Notes: a model not told the origin generated them from the sequence alone. 5,535 bases of DNA from Candidatus Saccharimonadia bacterium (GCA_938050265.1 CALLJT010000030.1:1-5535), one strand, 5' to 3'; positions 1 through 5,260 are shown, numbered from the stretch's first letter. Numbers and translations are program-made.

Positions 1-1
1 G

Positions 2-1033
2 ACCGTTGGGGAGCTTATCGACAGGCTCGAAGACGTGACGCTTGCGGAAGAGGACGTGGTCGAACCAGCAGAGGATGAGCCGATACTAGAAGACGACACG
101 CAGGTCAATATCTACAGGGCTCGGCCAGTGAAGGTACTGGACGGCGACAGGGTATTGACGCGGTTGACTGCACAGCGGTCGCCACGACTGGTTATTGCAG
201 ATATGGGGCTGGATATTGAGCCTGAAGATGAGGTACGTTTTGAGAGGATCGACACAAACGTACTTGAGAATTCAGCATCAGAGCAGGTGGTTATCAAGCG
301 GTCAATTGAAGTGCAGTTGAGTATTTACGGCGCAGTGAAGACTGTGCGTACAACGGCCAGTACGACAGATGATCTGGTACAGGAGCAGGGTATCACTCAG
401 GAAGACGGAGACACGCTTGAGCCAAGGGCGGGCACGGCACTGTTGGACGGTATGCTTATAGCGGTGAACCGCCCTGGGATCAAAACGATTTCAGAAGTAG
501 AGGCGATTGCGTATCAGACAGAGACAGTAGACGATAGTTCGATTATTGCAGGGTCCACTAAGGTACAGACATCCGGCGTAGATGGTGTAAAAACTGTGAT
601 CTACGAAGTCGAAGAAGATGACGATGGTGCAGAAGTTTCTCGACGTGAAATTCAGTCAGTCGTTACCAAGAAGCCGGTTGTTCAGGTCGTCGCTCGGGGT
701 ACAAAAATAGCCGTTCCGACGTTTAACCCGTCTGTAACCGTGTCAGGCGACAAAGCGGCTCTGATGTCGGCTGCGGGCATTGCTGAGTCCGATTATCCGT
801 TCGTTGACTACATTATGTCTAAAGAATCAGGCTGGCGCCCTGGCGCAGTCAACGCGTCGTCTGGTGCGTTTGGCCTCTGTCAGTCACTGCCAGCTAGCAA
901 AATGGCGAGTGCTGGTGCCGACTATCGAACAAACCCAGTGACGCAGCTTCGGTGGTGTGCGTCGTATGCGGAGGGGCGATATGGGGGGTGGGAGAATTCG
1001 TATAATGCCTGGCTTGTGCAAAACTGGTGGTAA
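2..1033 (+). CDS. Secreted DUF348/G5 cell-wall protein with C-terminal transglycosylase-like domain (5' partial)
   Basis: Likely an exported peptidoglycan-acting or wall-remodelling protein of the RpfB/YabE type. The frame is open to the window edge (it begins T-V-G-E-L-I-D, the usual start of a DUF348 repeat), so the GTG at 35 is probably not the true start and the signal peptide lies outside. Residue numbers below count from that GTG. Parts of two DUF348-like ubiquitin-fold repeats fill about 1-85. A G5-type region spans about 150-222 and ends in V-V-A-R-G-T-K. A short linker follows, then a lysozyme/lytic-transglycosylase-like domain (about 240-332). That domain has S-K-E264-S-G-W, the expected catalytic Glu, and N-A-S-S-G-A-F-G-L-C-Q-S-L-P. 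Cys282 and Cys308 could form a disulfide, which fits an exported protein. The last domain resembles aggregation-promoting-factor/SLT-like domains rather than classical Rpf. An rsmA gene downstream fits the known rpfB/yabE-ksgA neighbourhood. The exact enzymatic class is inferred. Confidence 0.88.
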   Translation, partial: TVGELIDRLEDVTLAEEDVVEPAEDEPILEDDTQVNIYRARPVKVLDGDRVLTRLTAQRSPRLVIADMGLDIEPEDEVRFERIDTNVLENSASEQVVIKRSIEVQLSIYGAVKTVRTTASTTDDLVQEQGITQEDGDTLEPRAGTALLDGMLIAVNRPGIKTISEVEAIAYQTETVDDSSIIAGSTKVQTSGVDGVKTVIYEVEEDDDGAEVSRREIQSVVTKKPVVQVVARGTKIAVPTFNPSVTVSGDKAALMSAAGIAESDYPFVDYIMSKESGWRPGAVNASSGAFGLCQSLPASKMASAGADYRTNPVTQLRWCASYAEGRYGGWENSYNAWLVQNWW

Positions 1034-1053
1034 TTTGAGCCATGCACCACTAA

Positions 1054-1091
1054 AGAAAAGTCAGACTACATCTGACCTAGTCCTTTTGTTT
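1054..1091 (+). terminator. Candidate intrinsic terminator after the G5 protein
   Basis: GTCAGA (1060-1065) and TCTGAC (1071-1076) form a 6-bp stem with a CTACA loop. An A-rich run precedes it, and CCTTTTGTTT follows at about 1082-1091 after a short CTAGT spacer. AAAAG and CTTTT could also pair outside the stem. The spacer between stem and T-run makes it a weak example, but it sits 20-60 bases after the stop codon, where a terminator is expected. Confidence 0.4.
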
Positions 1092-1127
1092 GCGGCATAA
1101 ATCTTTGTTTTGCTGCGACAATCTAGC

Positions 1128-1165
1128 CTCGTCTTGATCAAATGCGTGCGGTATACTGAGGGGTA
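1128..1165 (+). promoter_or_regulatory. Candidate -10 promoter for the cupin gene, leaderless geometry
   Basis: TATACT at 1152-1157 (context GGTATACTG) ends 8 bases before the ATG at 1166. A transcript from this -10 would therefore begin at or within two bases of the start codon. No good -35 is seen at 17-18 bases; TTGATC at 1134-1139 is too close (12 bases). The GAGGGG just before the ATG resembles a ribosome binding site, but it leaves only two bases of spacing and would largely fall upstream of the transcript start. Confidence 0.5.
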
Positions 1166-1501
1166 ATGAAGAGTATCGTGACGGGGAATGTGCGGCAGCA
1201 CGACGATGAGCGTGGGTGGTTTGTTGGTGCGTTTATGCCGCAAGGCGATCCGCGCCATACTGACAGGCTCGAAATCAAATATGGCCGTCATGCAGCTGGC
1301 GAGCAGCGAACAGACTGGACCGATGTCCATTCGGGGGTCAATGTTTGTGTGCTGATAGAGGGGTCTTTTGACCTCATATTTCCTGACAAGACGGTCGAGC
1401 TGCGTAAAAAAGGCGACTATGTCGTTTGCGACAAAAGCATCCCGTATAGGTGGAAGTCTCATCTTGACACAGAATGTCTGACCGTCCGCTGGTATGACTG
1501 A
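1166..1501 (+). CDS. Small single-domain cupin protein
   Basis: A 111-residue protein that reads as one cupin beta-barrel, probably cytoplasmic (no signal peptide or membrane segment). The first cupin motif region is about 40-72, with H42, E46, H55 and the stretch V-L-I-E-G-S-F-D-L. The second is about 82-100, with K-K-G-D-Y-V-V-C-D and S-I-P-Y-R-W-K-S-H99, the usual position of a metal-binding His. The His/Glu set is incomplete compared with textbook cupins, so metal binding and substrate are unknown. Small cupins of this form often bind sugars or act as isomerases or sensors, but nothing here chooses between these. The ATG lies just after a -10 box. The stop codon at 1499-1501 directly abuts the -10 of the next gene. 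A 153-residue open frame on the opposite strand is treated as a shadow. Confidence 0.75.
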   Translation: MKSIVTGNVRQHDDERGWFVGAFMPQGDPRHTDRLEIKYGRHAAGEQRTDWTDVHSGVNVCVLIEGSFDLIFPDKTVELRKKGDYVVCDKSIPYRWKSHLDTECLTVRWYD

Positions 1502-1513
1502 TATACTGCCAGT
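1478..1513 (+). promoter_or_regulatory. Candidate promoter for the small membrane protein, leaderless geometry
   Basis: TATACT at 1502-1507 (context GATATACTG) begins one base after the last base of the cupin stop codon and ends 6 bases before the ATG at 1514. This predicts transcription starting on the start codon. CTGACC at 1478-1483 is a possible -35, four of six to TTGACA, with an 18-base spacer. Confidence 0.5.
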
Positions 1514-1753
1514 ATGAAACAAAAGATTATCGAAAGTTTAGGCTGGCTCGGGGTTGCGCTCGTCGTCGGGGCATATGGGTTGGTCAGTATCGGTGTTCTT
1601 GCGGCTGATTCGTTCGGATACCAGATCGCGAACTTGGCAGGTGCTGTGTTCTTGATCGGTTCATCGTGGGATAACCGTGACTGGCAGCCAATTATACTGA
1701 ATGTGATATGGGCGTGGATAGCCATCATTGGACTTGTGAGGTCGCTGCTGTAG
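1514..1753 (+). CDS. CBU_0592-like small membrane protein
   Basis: A 79-residue, strongly hydrophobic protein. Predicted membrane segments lie at about 8-30 (L-G-W-L-G-V-A-L-V-V-G-A-Y-G-L) and 57-78 (I-L-N-V-I-W-A-W-I-A-I-I-G-L-V). A third, weaker hydrophobic stretch sits at about 36-50 (Y-Q-I-A-N-L-A-G-A-V-F-L-I-G). The pattern of a G-W-L-G-x2-L start, an N-L-x-G-A middle and a final V-x-W-x-x-I-A-x-x-G-L matches the CBU_0592-like domain, a widespread family of unknown function. No ribosome binding site precedes the ATG. The stop TAG lies one base before the rsmA start, so the two genes are probably co-transcribed. Function is unknown. Confidence 0.72.
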   Translation: MKQKIIESLGWLGVALVVGAYGLVSIGVLAADSFGYQIANLAGAVFLIGSSWDNRDWQPIILNVIWAWIAIIGLVRSLL

Positions 1754-1754
1754 C

Positions 1755-2537
1755 ATGACGAAAAAATCTCTTGGGCAACACTGGCTGGACGACGATGGAA
1801 TCCTGACGGCTATCGTTGATGCTGCCAGTGTATCGCAGGCAGACTACGTGCTAGAGGTGGGTCCTGGTAAGGGCACGCTCACCCGCCACATTGCGAGACG
1901 GGCGCAACATGTCATGGCGCTCGAATTTGACCAGGATCTCATTCCTCATCTCCAGCGAACGTTTGCAGCTGAGGCACAGAACGTTTCGATTCGTGAAGGC
2001 GACATACGGACGTTTGACTTCACACAGTTGCCGCAGGACTACAAGGTCGTAGCGAATATACCGTATTATCTAACGAGCCATCTTGTGCGTTCGCTGTCTG
2101 AGTCAGAAAATCCACCATCTGTCGCTGCGCTGCTCATACAGAAAGAAGTTGCCGAAAGAATCTGTGCGCAGCCTGGGCAAATGAGCATATTAGCGGTTGC
2201 GGCACAGCTGCATTTTGAGTGCACGCTCGATATAGAAGTACCAGCACAGTATTTTACACCACCACCAAAAGTCGACTCTCAGGTGGTTGTGTTGACCCGC
2301 CGCCGCGAGCAATTGTTCGAAGTGGACGAGCCTGAGTTTTTCCGACTCGTGAAAGCGGGGTTTTCCGAGAAACGCAAAAAGCTCACAAACGCACTCAGTA
2401 GTAGCCTTGGCCTGCAGAAATCGGAAGCAGAGTCGCTGCTGGATGTGGCTGGCCTGCCGCGACACGCACGGGCACAAGAACTTTCCATGAGGGATTGGTT
2501 CGAGGTATACTGTGCTTATGGAATACGGAGCACATAG
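1755..2537 (+). CDS. rsmA: 16S rRNA dimethyladenosine transferase RsmA (KsgA)
   Basis: A cytoplasmic SAM-dependent enzyme that dimethylates A1518 and A1519 in the 3'-terminal hairpin of 16S rRNA late in 30S assembly. Its 260 residues are normal for the family. The N-terminal K-S-L-G-Q-H-W-L matches the K-x-x-G-Q-x-F/W-L signature. SAM-binding motif I is E-V-G-P-G-K-G-T-L-T (34-43), with acidic residues at E57 and D83. Catalytic motif IV is N101-I-P-Y-Y. The later P-P-P-K-V-D-S and F-S-x-K-R-K-K-L-T-N-A-L segments are typical. The start is one base after the upstream stop, with only a poor GAGG about 13 bases away, so re-initiation after the previous gene is likely. The 3' end overlaps the next gene by 20 bases and contains its promoter. 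Identification is firm. Confidence 0.97.
   Translation: MTKKSLGQHWLDDDGILTAIVDAASVSQADYVLEVGPGKGTLTRHIARRAQHVMALEFDQDLIPHLQRTFAAEAQNVSIREGDIRTFDFTQLPQDYKVVANIPYYLTSHLVRSLSESENPPSVAALLIQKEVAERICAQPGQMSILAVAAQLHFECTLDIEVPAQYFTPPPKVDSQVVVLTRRREQLFEVDEPEFFRLVKAGFSEKRKKLTNALSSSLGLQKSEAESLLDVAGLPRHARAQELSMRDWFEVYCAYGIRST
2482..2517 (+). promoter_or_regulatory. Candidate promoter inside the end of rsmA for the MauE-like gene
   Basis: TATACT at 2506-2511 (context GGTATACTG) ends 6 bases before the ATG at 2518. TTTCCA at 2482-2487 is a possible -35 with an 18-base spacer (four of six to TTGACA). The element lies within the rsmA coding sequence and again places the transcript start at the start codon. 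Confidence 0.5.
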
Positions 2538-3033
2538 CCATCAGCCTGATCGACCGAGTAATGTGCGGGAGTACGCCAAGCTCATAGCAGTCATTGCTGT
2601 AGTCGCAGGAGGCGCCTGGGTGCACGCAGACTGGCAGGGCATGTCGATGCTGCAGTATATGGAAAGCTTCATGGGTGTATTCTTCCTGGTGTTTGCTGCC
2701 TTCAAGCTCGCCAACTTAAAAGAGTTCGCCTACGGACTGAAAAGCTACGCAGGCTATGAAAACGCCCCGCTGGCAGTGGGGTATTTGTATCCGTTTATCC
2801 AGGTGGCGTTCGGACTTGTATATATCTTAGGGTTTGCTAATCAGTTCGTCGACGGAGCTGCGTTTGTGTGGTCAGCTTACGGTGCATATGTTGTCTGGAA
2901 AACGCTCCGTAAAAAAGGCGATTTCCACTGTGTGTGCCTCGGTAACATCATTAAGCTACCGCTGTCCACAACGAGTTTCGTCGAAGATTTCGGCATGGCG
3001 GCGATGGCTTTAGCTATGCTCTTGATGCGTTAA
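2518..3033 (+). CDS. MauE/DoxX-type redox-associated membrane protein
   Basis: A 171-residue integral membrane protein. I chose the ATG at 2518 over an in-frame GTG at 2512 because the latter lies against the putative -10. Hydrophobic segments lie at about 20-36, 49-66, 85-107, 112-129 and 153-170, consistent with a four- to five-helix MauE/DoxX bundle. The signature is at the C-terminal side: F-H-C138-V-C140-L-G, followed by K-L-P-L-S and F-V-E-D-F-G-M-A. This resembles the Cys-x-Cys and E-D region of MauE-like proteins, which are linked to disulfide formation or thiol electron transfer at the membrane. The MarR regulator and rhodanese downstream support a redox or sulfur role, but substrate and partner are inferred. 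It overlaps the end of rsmA in another frame. Confidence 0.8.
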   Translation: MEYGAHSHQPDRPSNVREYAKLIAVIAVVAGGAWVHADWQGMSMLQYMESFMGVFFLVFAAFKLANLKEFAYGLKSYAGYENAPLAVGYLYPFIQVAFGLVYILGFANQFVDGAAFVWSAYGAYVVWKTLRKKGDFHCVCLGNIIKLPLSTTSFVEDFGMAAMALAMLLMR

Positions 3034-3117
3034 GTGCTATTATAAATCACAAGTGGCGCGTGGGAACACACAGTATGTCGGCAGCAACGATGTGCAGTGT
3101 GCTATAATACTTAGCAT
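3034..3117 (+). promoter_or_regulatory. Regulatory gap before the marR-like gene, with repeated GTGCTAT boxes
   Basis: TATAAT at 3103-3108 is a consensus -10; no convincing -35 is seen. The inverted repeat TGCTA (3100-3104) and TAGCA (3112-3116) brackets it with a 7-base spacer, a natural place for an autoregulatory operator. GTGCTAT occurs at 3099-3105 and also at 3034-3040, just after the previous stop. The earlier copy is followed by TATAA and may be a second promoter or operator. Binding by the downstream regulator is inference from position only. Confidence 0.45.
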
Positions 3118-3141
3118 GTGAAGAGTGGTGGAGAATTATTC

Positions 3142-3561
3142 ATGCAACCGCGATTATATTGGCAAATACATAAATTAGCGTTTCTTCTTGAGAAACGAGC
3201 AGACGAAAGCCTCAAACAGCAAGTCAACATCGGCTTCGCTCAGTACAAGGTTCTTGAGGCTATTGGTAGAAACAGCCTTGCGAAACAAAACATGATAGCT
3301 GAACTGCTCGATCAGACAGAAGCAAGCATCAGTCGACAGATCAAGATACTTGAGAAAAAAGAGCTTATCGTCGTAGCAACAGTCATGGGCAACAAGCGTG
3401 CGCGAGAACTGTCGCTGACAGAAACGGGCGAGTCTCTCCTGCAGCAATGCGAAGAAATACTTGATCTCGCTCAGGCGCAAATTATTGGGTCGCTGAGTTA
3501 TCAGGAACAGCGGCATTTTCAAGAGTTGTTTGAGCGGATGTTAACAAAAGCCCGCTCATGA
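3142..3561 (+). CDS. MarR-family winged-helix transcriptional regulator
   Basis: A 139-residue cytoplasmic DNA-binding protein of normal MarR length. An N-terminal dimerisation helix (about 1-28) is followed by the winged helix-turn-helix at about 33-97. The core contains F-A-Q-Y-K-V-L-E-A-I, the recognition helix Q-T-E-A-S-I-S-R-Q-I-K-I-L-E-K-K (58-73), and a wing ending R-E-L-S-L-T-E-T-G. C-terminal dimerisation helices follow. I chose the ATG at 3142 because GGTGGAG (3127-3133) lies 8 bases before it, the clearest ribosome binding site in the window. An in-frame GTG at 3118 would add eight residues and sits at the expected transcript start. The single Cys103 could be a redox sensor, but this is untested. 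MarR proteins usually repress themselves and their neighbours, here the rhodanese and possibly the MauE-like gene. Confidence 0.9.
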   Translation: MQPRLYWQIHKLAFLLEKRADESLKQQVNIGFAQYKVLEAIGRNSLAKQNMIAELLDQTEASISRQIKILEKKELIVVATVMGNKRARELSLTETGESLLQQCEEILDLAQAQIIGSLSYQEQRHFQELFERMLTKARS

Positions 3562-3800
3562 TACTCGACGTACGAACAGCAGAAGAGTTCGCAGCGGGCC
3601 ATGTCGATGGAGCTGTGCATATACCACTCGCAGATATCGAGAGGGGCGTTGTTCCGGACTGCTCGCCTGATACCGCTATACGCGTCTATTGCCGTAGTGG
3701 TGGGCGTGCAGGCATGGCTGTCGAGCTACTGATTGCCAACGGCTTCAACGCAGAGTGTATAGGCGGTCTACATGAAGCACGCGTTGCAACTCAGGCGTAA
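3558..3800 (+). CDS. Minimal rhodanese-domain sulfurtransferase
   Basis: An 80-residue single rhodanese domain, shorter than the usual 100 or so because it begins directly at the I-L-D-V-R strand. Family marks are D4-V-R, E-E-F-A-A-G-H-V-D-G-A-V-H-I-P (9-23) and the active-site loop V-Y-C45-R-S-G-G-R-A, in which Cys45 would carry the persulfide. The G-G near the C-terminus replaces the usual G-G-x-x-x-W, and the domain ends soon after. Its ATG overlaps the MarR stop (ATGA), so translation is probably coupled and the two genes share an operon. It likely moves sulfane sulfur or reduces thiols in the cytoplasm; the partner is unknown. Cys35 and Cys67 are additional. Confidence 0.9.
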   Translation: MILDVRTAEEFAAGHVDGAVHIPLADIERGVVPDCSPDTAIRVYCRSGGRAGMAVELLIANGFNAECIGGLHEARVATQA

Positions 3801-3829
3801 TATCTGTCGCTTCATTCACATGCCTGAGT
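3789..3829. terminator. Inverted repeat between convergent genes, possible terminator
   Basis: ACTCAGGC (3789-3796) and GCCTGAGT (3822-3829) are perfect 8-base complements with a 25-base loop. They span the end of the rhodanese gene and the short gap before the convergent trehalase stop at 3838. No T-run follows on either strand, so a terminator role is weakly supported. Confidence 0.3.
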
Positions 3830-3837
3830 AGTGCAGG

Positions 3838-5067
3838 TTAGCGGACTGTTGATTCTGGTACGTATCTCTCTGCGAGATGCGCAAACACGCCGTTCGTCCA
3901 GCCGAAGCCTTTTTGTGTCGGGTAGAGGCCGGCTACGGGTAGTTTGTTTGGATTAACTGCGTTGTATTTTTCGAGGATTTCTCCGGTGCTGTGGTGCCAG
4001 TCGGCGACGGTGTTGAGCCATTTTACCGCAAGTTCACGAGCCATATCGTGGTAGCCGTATCGCTCCAAGCCCTGTATGACAAATAATTGGAGCGGTGCCC
4101 ATGTGTTGGGGTATGCCCACTGTGTTTTGACACTGCCGAACAAGCTTCCGTACATGAAGCTGCCGATCGTTGTGGTAAGGCCGCCTTTTTTGTCGAACCG
4201 CTCTATATGCTGTGCGAGCTTGGCTGCTTGCTGCTCTGTCGCGAGTCCGCTCCACATGCTGGTGTACGCAGCGAGTGACCATACCGAGCTACGGCGCTTC
4301 GTTGCATAGTTGTAGTCAAAAAAGAACGATTTACGACCATGCCACATCAGTTCAGTAACCGTGCTCTGTCGCTGCGCCGCTGCGTTGCGCCAGACAGTAG
4401 CTTGGTCGGGCTCGCCGATAATGGTATAGAACCGCTCGAAATCCCGTTCGTATGCGTAGAGTAGGCAGTTGAGGTCTATTGGCAAGTAGTCGAGGCATTG
4501 CCGCTTAAACCGAGGTGTCATGTCCCAGCCGCTCTCTGCTTCTGCAAGGTCGTGCAGCCAGTTAATATCGAAGTACCTGTTGAGCCCGCGGTGTACAGAC
4601 CGAGGGTGAGGGTAGGCGGTGTTCGTCCAGACTGAGGCATATTCATCTTGGGCGATCACGATCATTGACCGAAGCCAGTCATCCGACATCGCGTAGTGGT
4701 CGTATATATGAAAAATAATTGCTGTCAGGACGGGTGGCTGTGACCGACTCGTGAGATAGTAGCGGCTGGCGTTCGGGATAAGGCCGAATTTCTGGTAGAG
4801 ATGTATGAGGTTTTCGAGCATGCCAACGGCCATGTCTTTGTCGTGGATGCCGAGTATCGTGAAGTATGTATCCCAGTAATATTGTTCGCGGAAAGCAAAA
4901 TCACCCTCGCCATTACTCGGTACGATAAACGGATGAGGTAACCCTACCTGTGTGGCTGTTGACGACGTTTGCGAATGCGTGAGCGTGCCCCAGCTTGCTT
5001 GTATGAACGACAACGTGTTCTGGATGTTCTGCAAATGTGGTTGTGTTGAGGTTTTCGACATAGACAT
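3838..5067 (-). CDS. Trehalase, GH37 family, compact cytoplasmic form
   Basis: Hydrolyses alpha,alpha-trehalose to two glucose units with inversion; it would feed external or storage trehalose into glycolysis. It has 409 residues against about 550 for E. coli TreF, and the missing length is mostly N-terminal. No signal peptide is seen; residues 1-40 are Ser/Thr/Gln-rich. Signature-1 equivalents lie at about 46-69 (P-F-I-V-P ... F-R-E-Q-Y-Y-W-D-T-Y-F). I-P-N and S-R-S-Q-P-P-V follow at 97-113. The catalytic acid lies in E-S-G-W-D182, followed by P-I-D-L-N. Signature 2 is Q-W-A-Y-P-N-T-W-A-P (316-325), with Ala where Asp is usual. The catalytic base is E367 in E-K-Y-N, and Q-K-G-F-G-W-T-N-G-V closes the domain. 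The Gly-rich G-E-Y lid is replaced by A-G-L-Y. The start could be the second ATG (5061). No ribosome binding site is visible. Confidence 0.93.
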   Translation of the reverse strand: MSMSKTSTQPHLQNIQNTLSFIQASWGTLTHSQTSSTATQVGLPHPFIVPSNGEGDFAFREQYYWDTYFTILGIHDKDMAVGMLENLIHLYQKFGLIPNASRYYLTSRSQPPVLTAIIFHIYDHYAMSDDWLRSMIVIAQDEYASVWTNTAYPHPRSVHRGLNRYFDINWLHDLAEAESGWDMTPRFKRQCLDYLPIDLNCLLYAYERDFERFYTIIGEPDQATVWRNAAAQRQSTVTELMWHGRKSFFFDYNYATKRRSSVWSLAAYTSMWSGLATEQQAAKLAQHIERFDKKGGLTTTIGSFMYGSLFGSVKTQWAYPNTWAPLQLFVIQGLERYGYHDMARELAVKWLNTVADWHHSTGEILEKYNAVNPNKLPVAGLYPTQKGFGWTNGVFAHLAERYVPESTVR

Positions 5068-5069
5068 TC

Positions 5070-5099
5070 ATAGTACTGCATTGTTGCACTAAAAATAAA
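5070..5099 (-). promoter_or_regulatory. Candidate trehalase promoter after the double terminator
   Basis: TACTAT at 5075-5070 is a -10-like hexamer. It ends 2 bases before the first ATG (5067) and 8 bases before the second in-frame ATG (5061). Transcription from it would start near the second ATG, giving a leaderless message as proposed for three other genes here. The T-rich stretch TTTATT (5099-5094) is the only possible -35 and is poor. If this promoter is not real, trehalase depends on read-through of the upstream terminators. Confidence 0.3.
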
Positions 5100-5130
5100 C
5101 CCCACGAAAAAACCCCACTTTCGTGGGGTG
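5091..5130 (-). terminator. Nested double intrinsic terminator upstream of trehalase
   Basis: Read on the minus strand, CCCCAC (5128-5123), a GAAA loop and GTGGGG (5118-5113), followed by six T (5112-5107), make a textbook terminator. Directly after comes CGTGGGG (5106-5100) with TTTATTTTT (5099-5091). The longer arm ACCCCACGAAA (5129-5119) pairs perfectly with TTTCGTGGGGT (5109-5099) over 11 bases. One 5' arm can therefore form either of two overlapping terminators, each with its own T-run. It ends the structured RNA and lies about 25-30 bases before the trehalase start. Confidence 0.85.
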
Positions 5131-5260
5131 TTTACGTGGTGATGCGAGGGGATCGGTCACGTTCCGCGACCCCGGAACTTCTGCCAAGGCAGCATAGCTG
5201 CCTGGTGAAGATTCCCTTACGACATGCCACTGGCATGTCTCACCCTATCGGGTGCGATCA
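5131..5260 (-). ncRNA. Uncharacterised multi-hairpin RNA (small RNA or trehalase leader)
   Basis: No protein-coding frame is evident. On the minus strand the stretch is a chain of strong hairpins. Hairpin A: CACCC-GATA-GGGTG (5254-5241). Hairpin B: GACATGCC-AGT-GGCATGTC (5239-5221). Hairpin C: AGGCAGC-TAT-GCTGCCT (5203-5187), extendable by CTTC/GAAG and GGAA/TTCC out to 5215-5174. Hairpin D: GTTCCG/CGGAAC (5178-5161), which excludes both the extended C and an alternative D' GGTCGCG/CGTGACC (5171-5155). The nested terminators follow, fixing the strand. It shows no hallmarks I can recognise of SRP RNA, RNase P RNA, 6S, T-box or the common riboswitches. It may be a terminated small RNA or an attenuating leader of trehalase. 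The 5' end is estimated. Confidence 0.55.

Noticed and set aside
1464..1469. TTGACA as the -35 for the CBU_0592-like gene
   Set aside because: It is a perfect consensus but lies 32 bases before the TATACT box, and no -10 is found 16-18 bases after it.
1061..1522. 153-residue open frame on the minus strand opposite the cupin
   Set aside because: It is antisense to a gene with clear cupin motifs, has no recognisable domain, and its composition looks like a shadow frame.
2190..2625. Minus-strand open frames opposite rsmA and the MauE-like gene
   Set aside because: rsmA is unambiguous; these have no start signals or domains.
4034..4309. Several 60-80 residue open frames on both strands inside the trehalase gene
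   Set aside because: They lie across signature 2 and conserved parts of the GH37 domain and show no family features.
5131..5260. SRP RNA, RNase P RNA, 6S RNA, T-box, TPP or cobalamin riboswitch
   Set aside because: The conserved cores (for example GGAAG-AGCAGCC of SRP, GAGGAAAGTCC of RNase P, the CTGANGA and GGGAA blocks of TPP) are missing or not in the right arrangement.
5137..5260. A complete tRNA
   Set aside because: An ACCA-like end is present, but there is no matching 5' acceptor strand, no anticodon arm of normal size and no 7-base T-loop.
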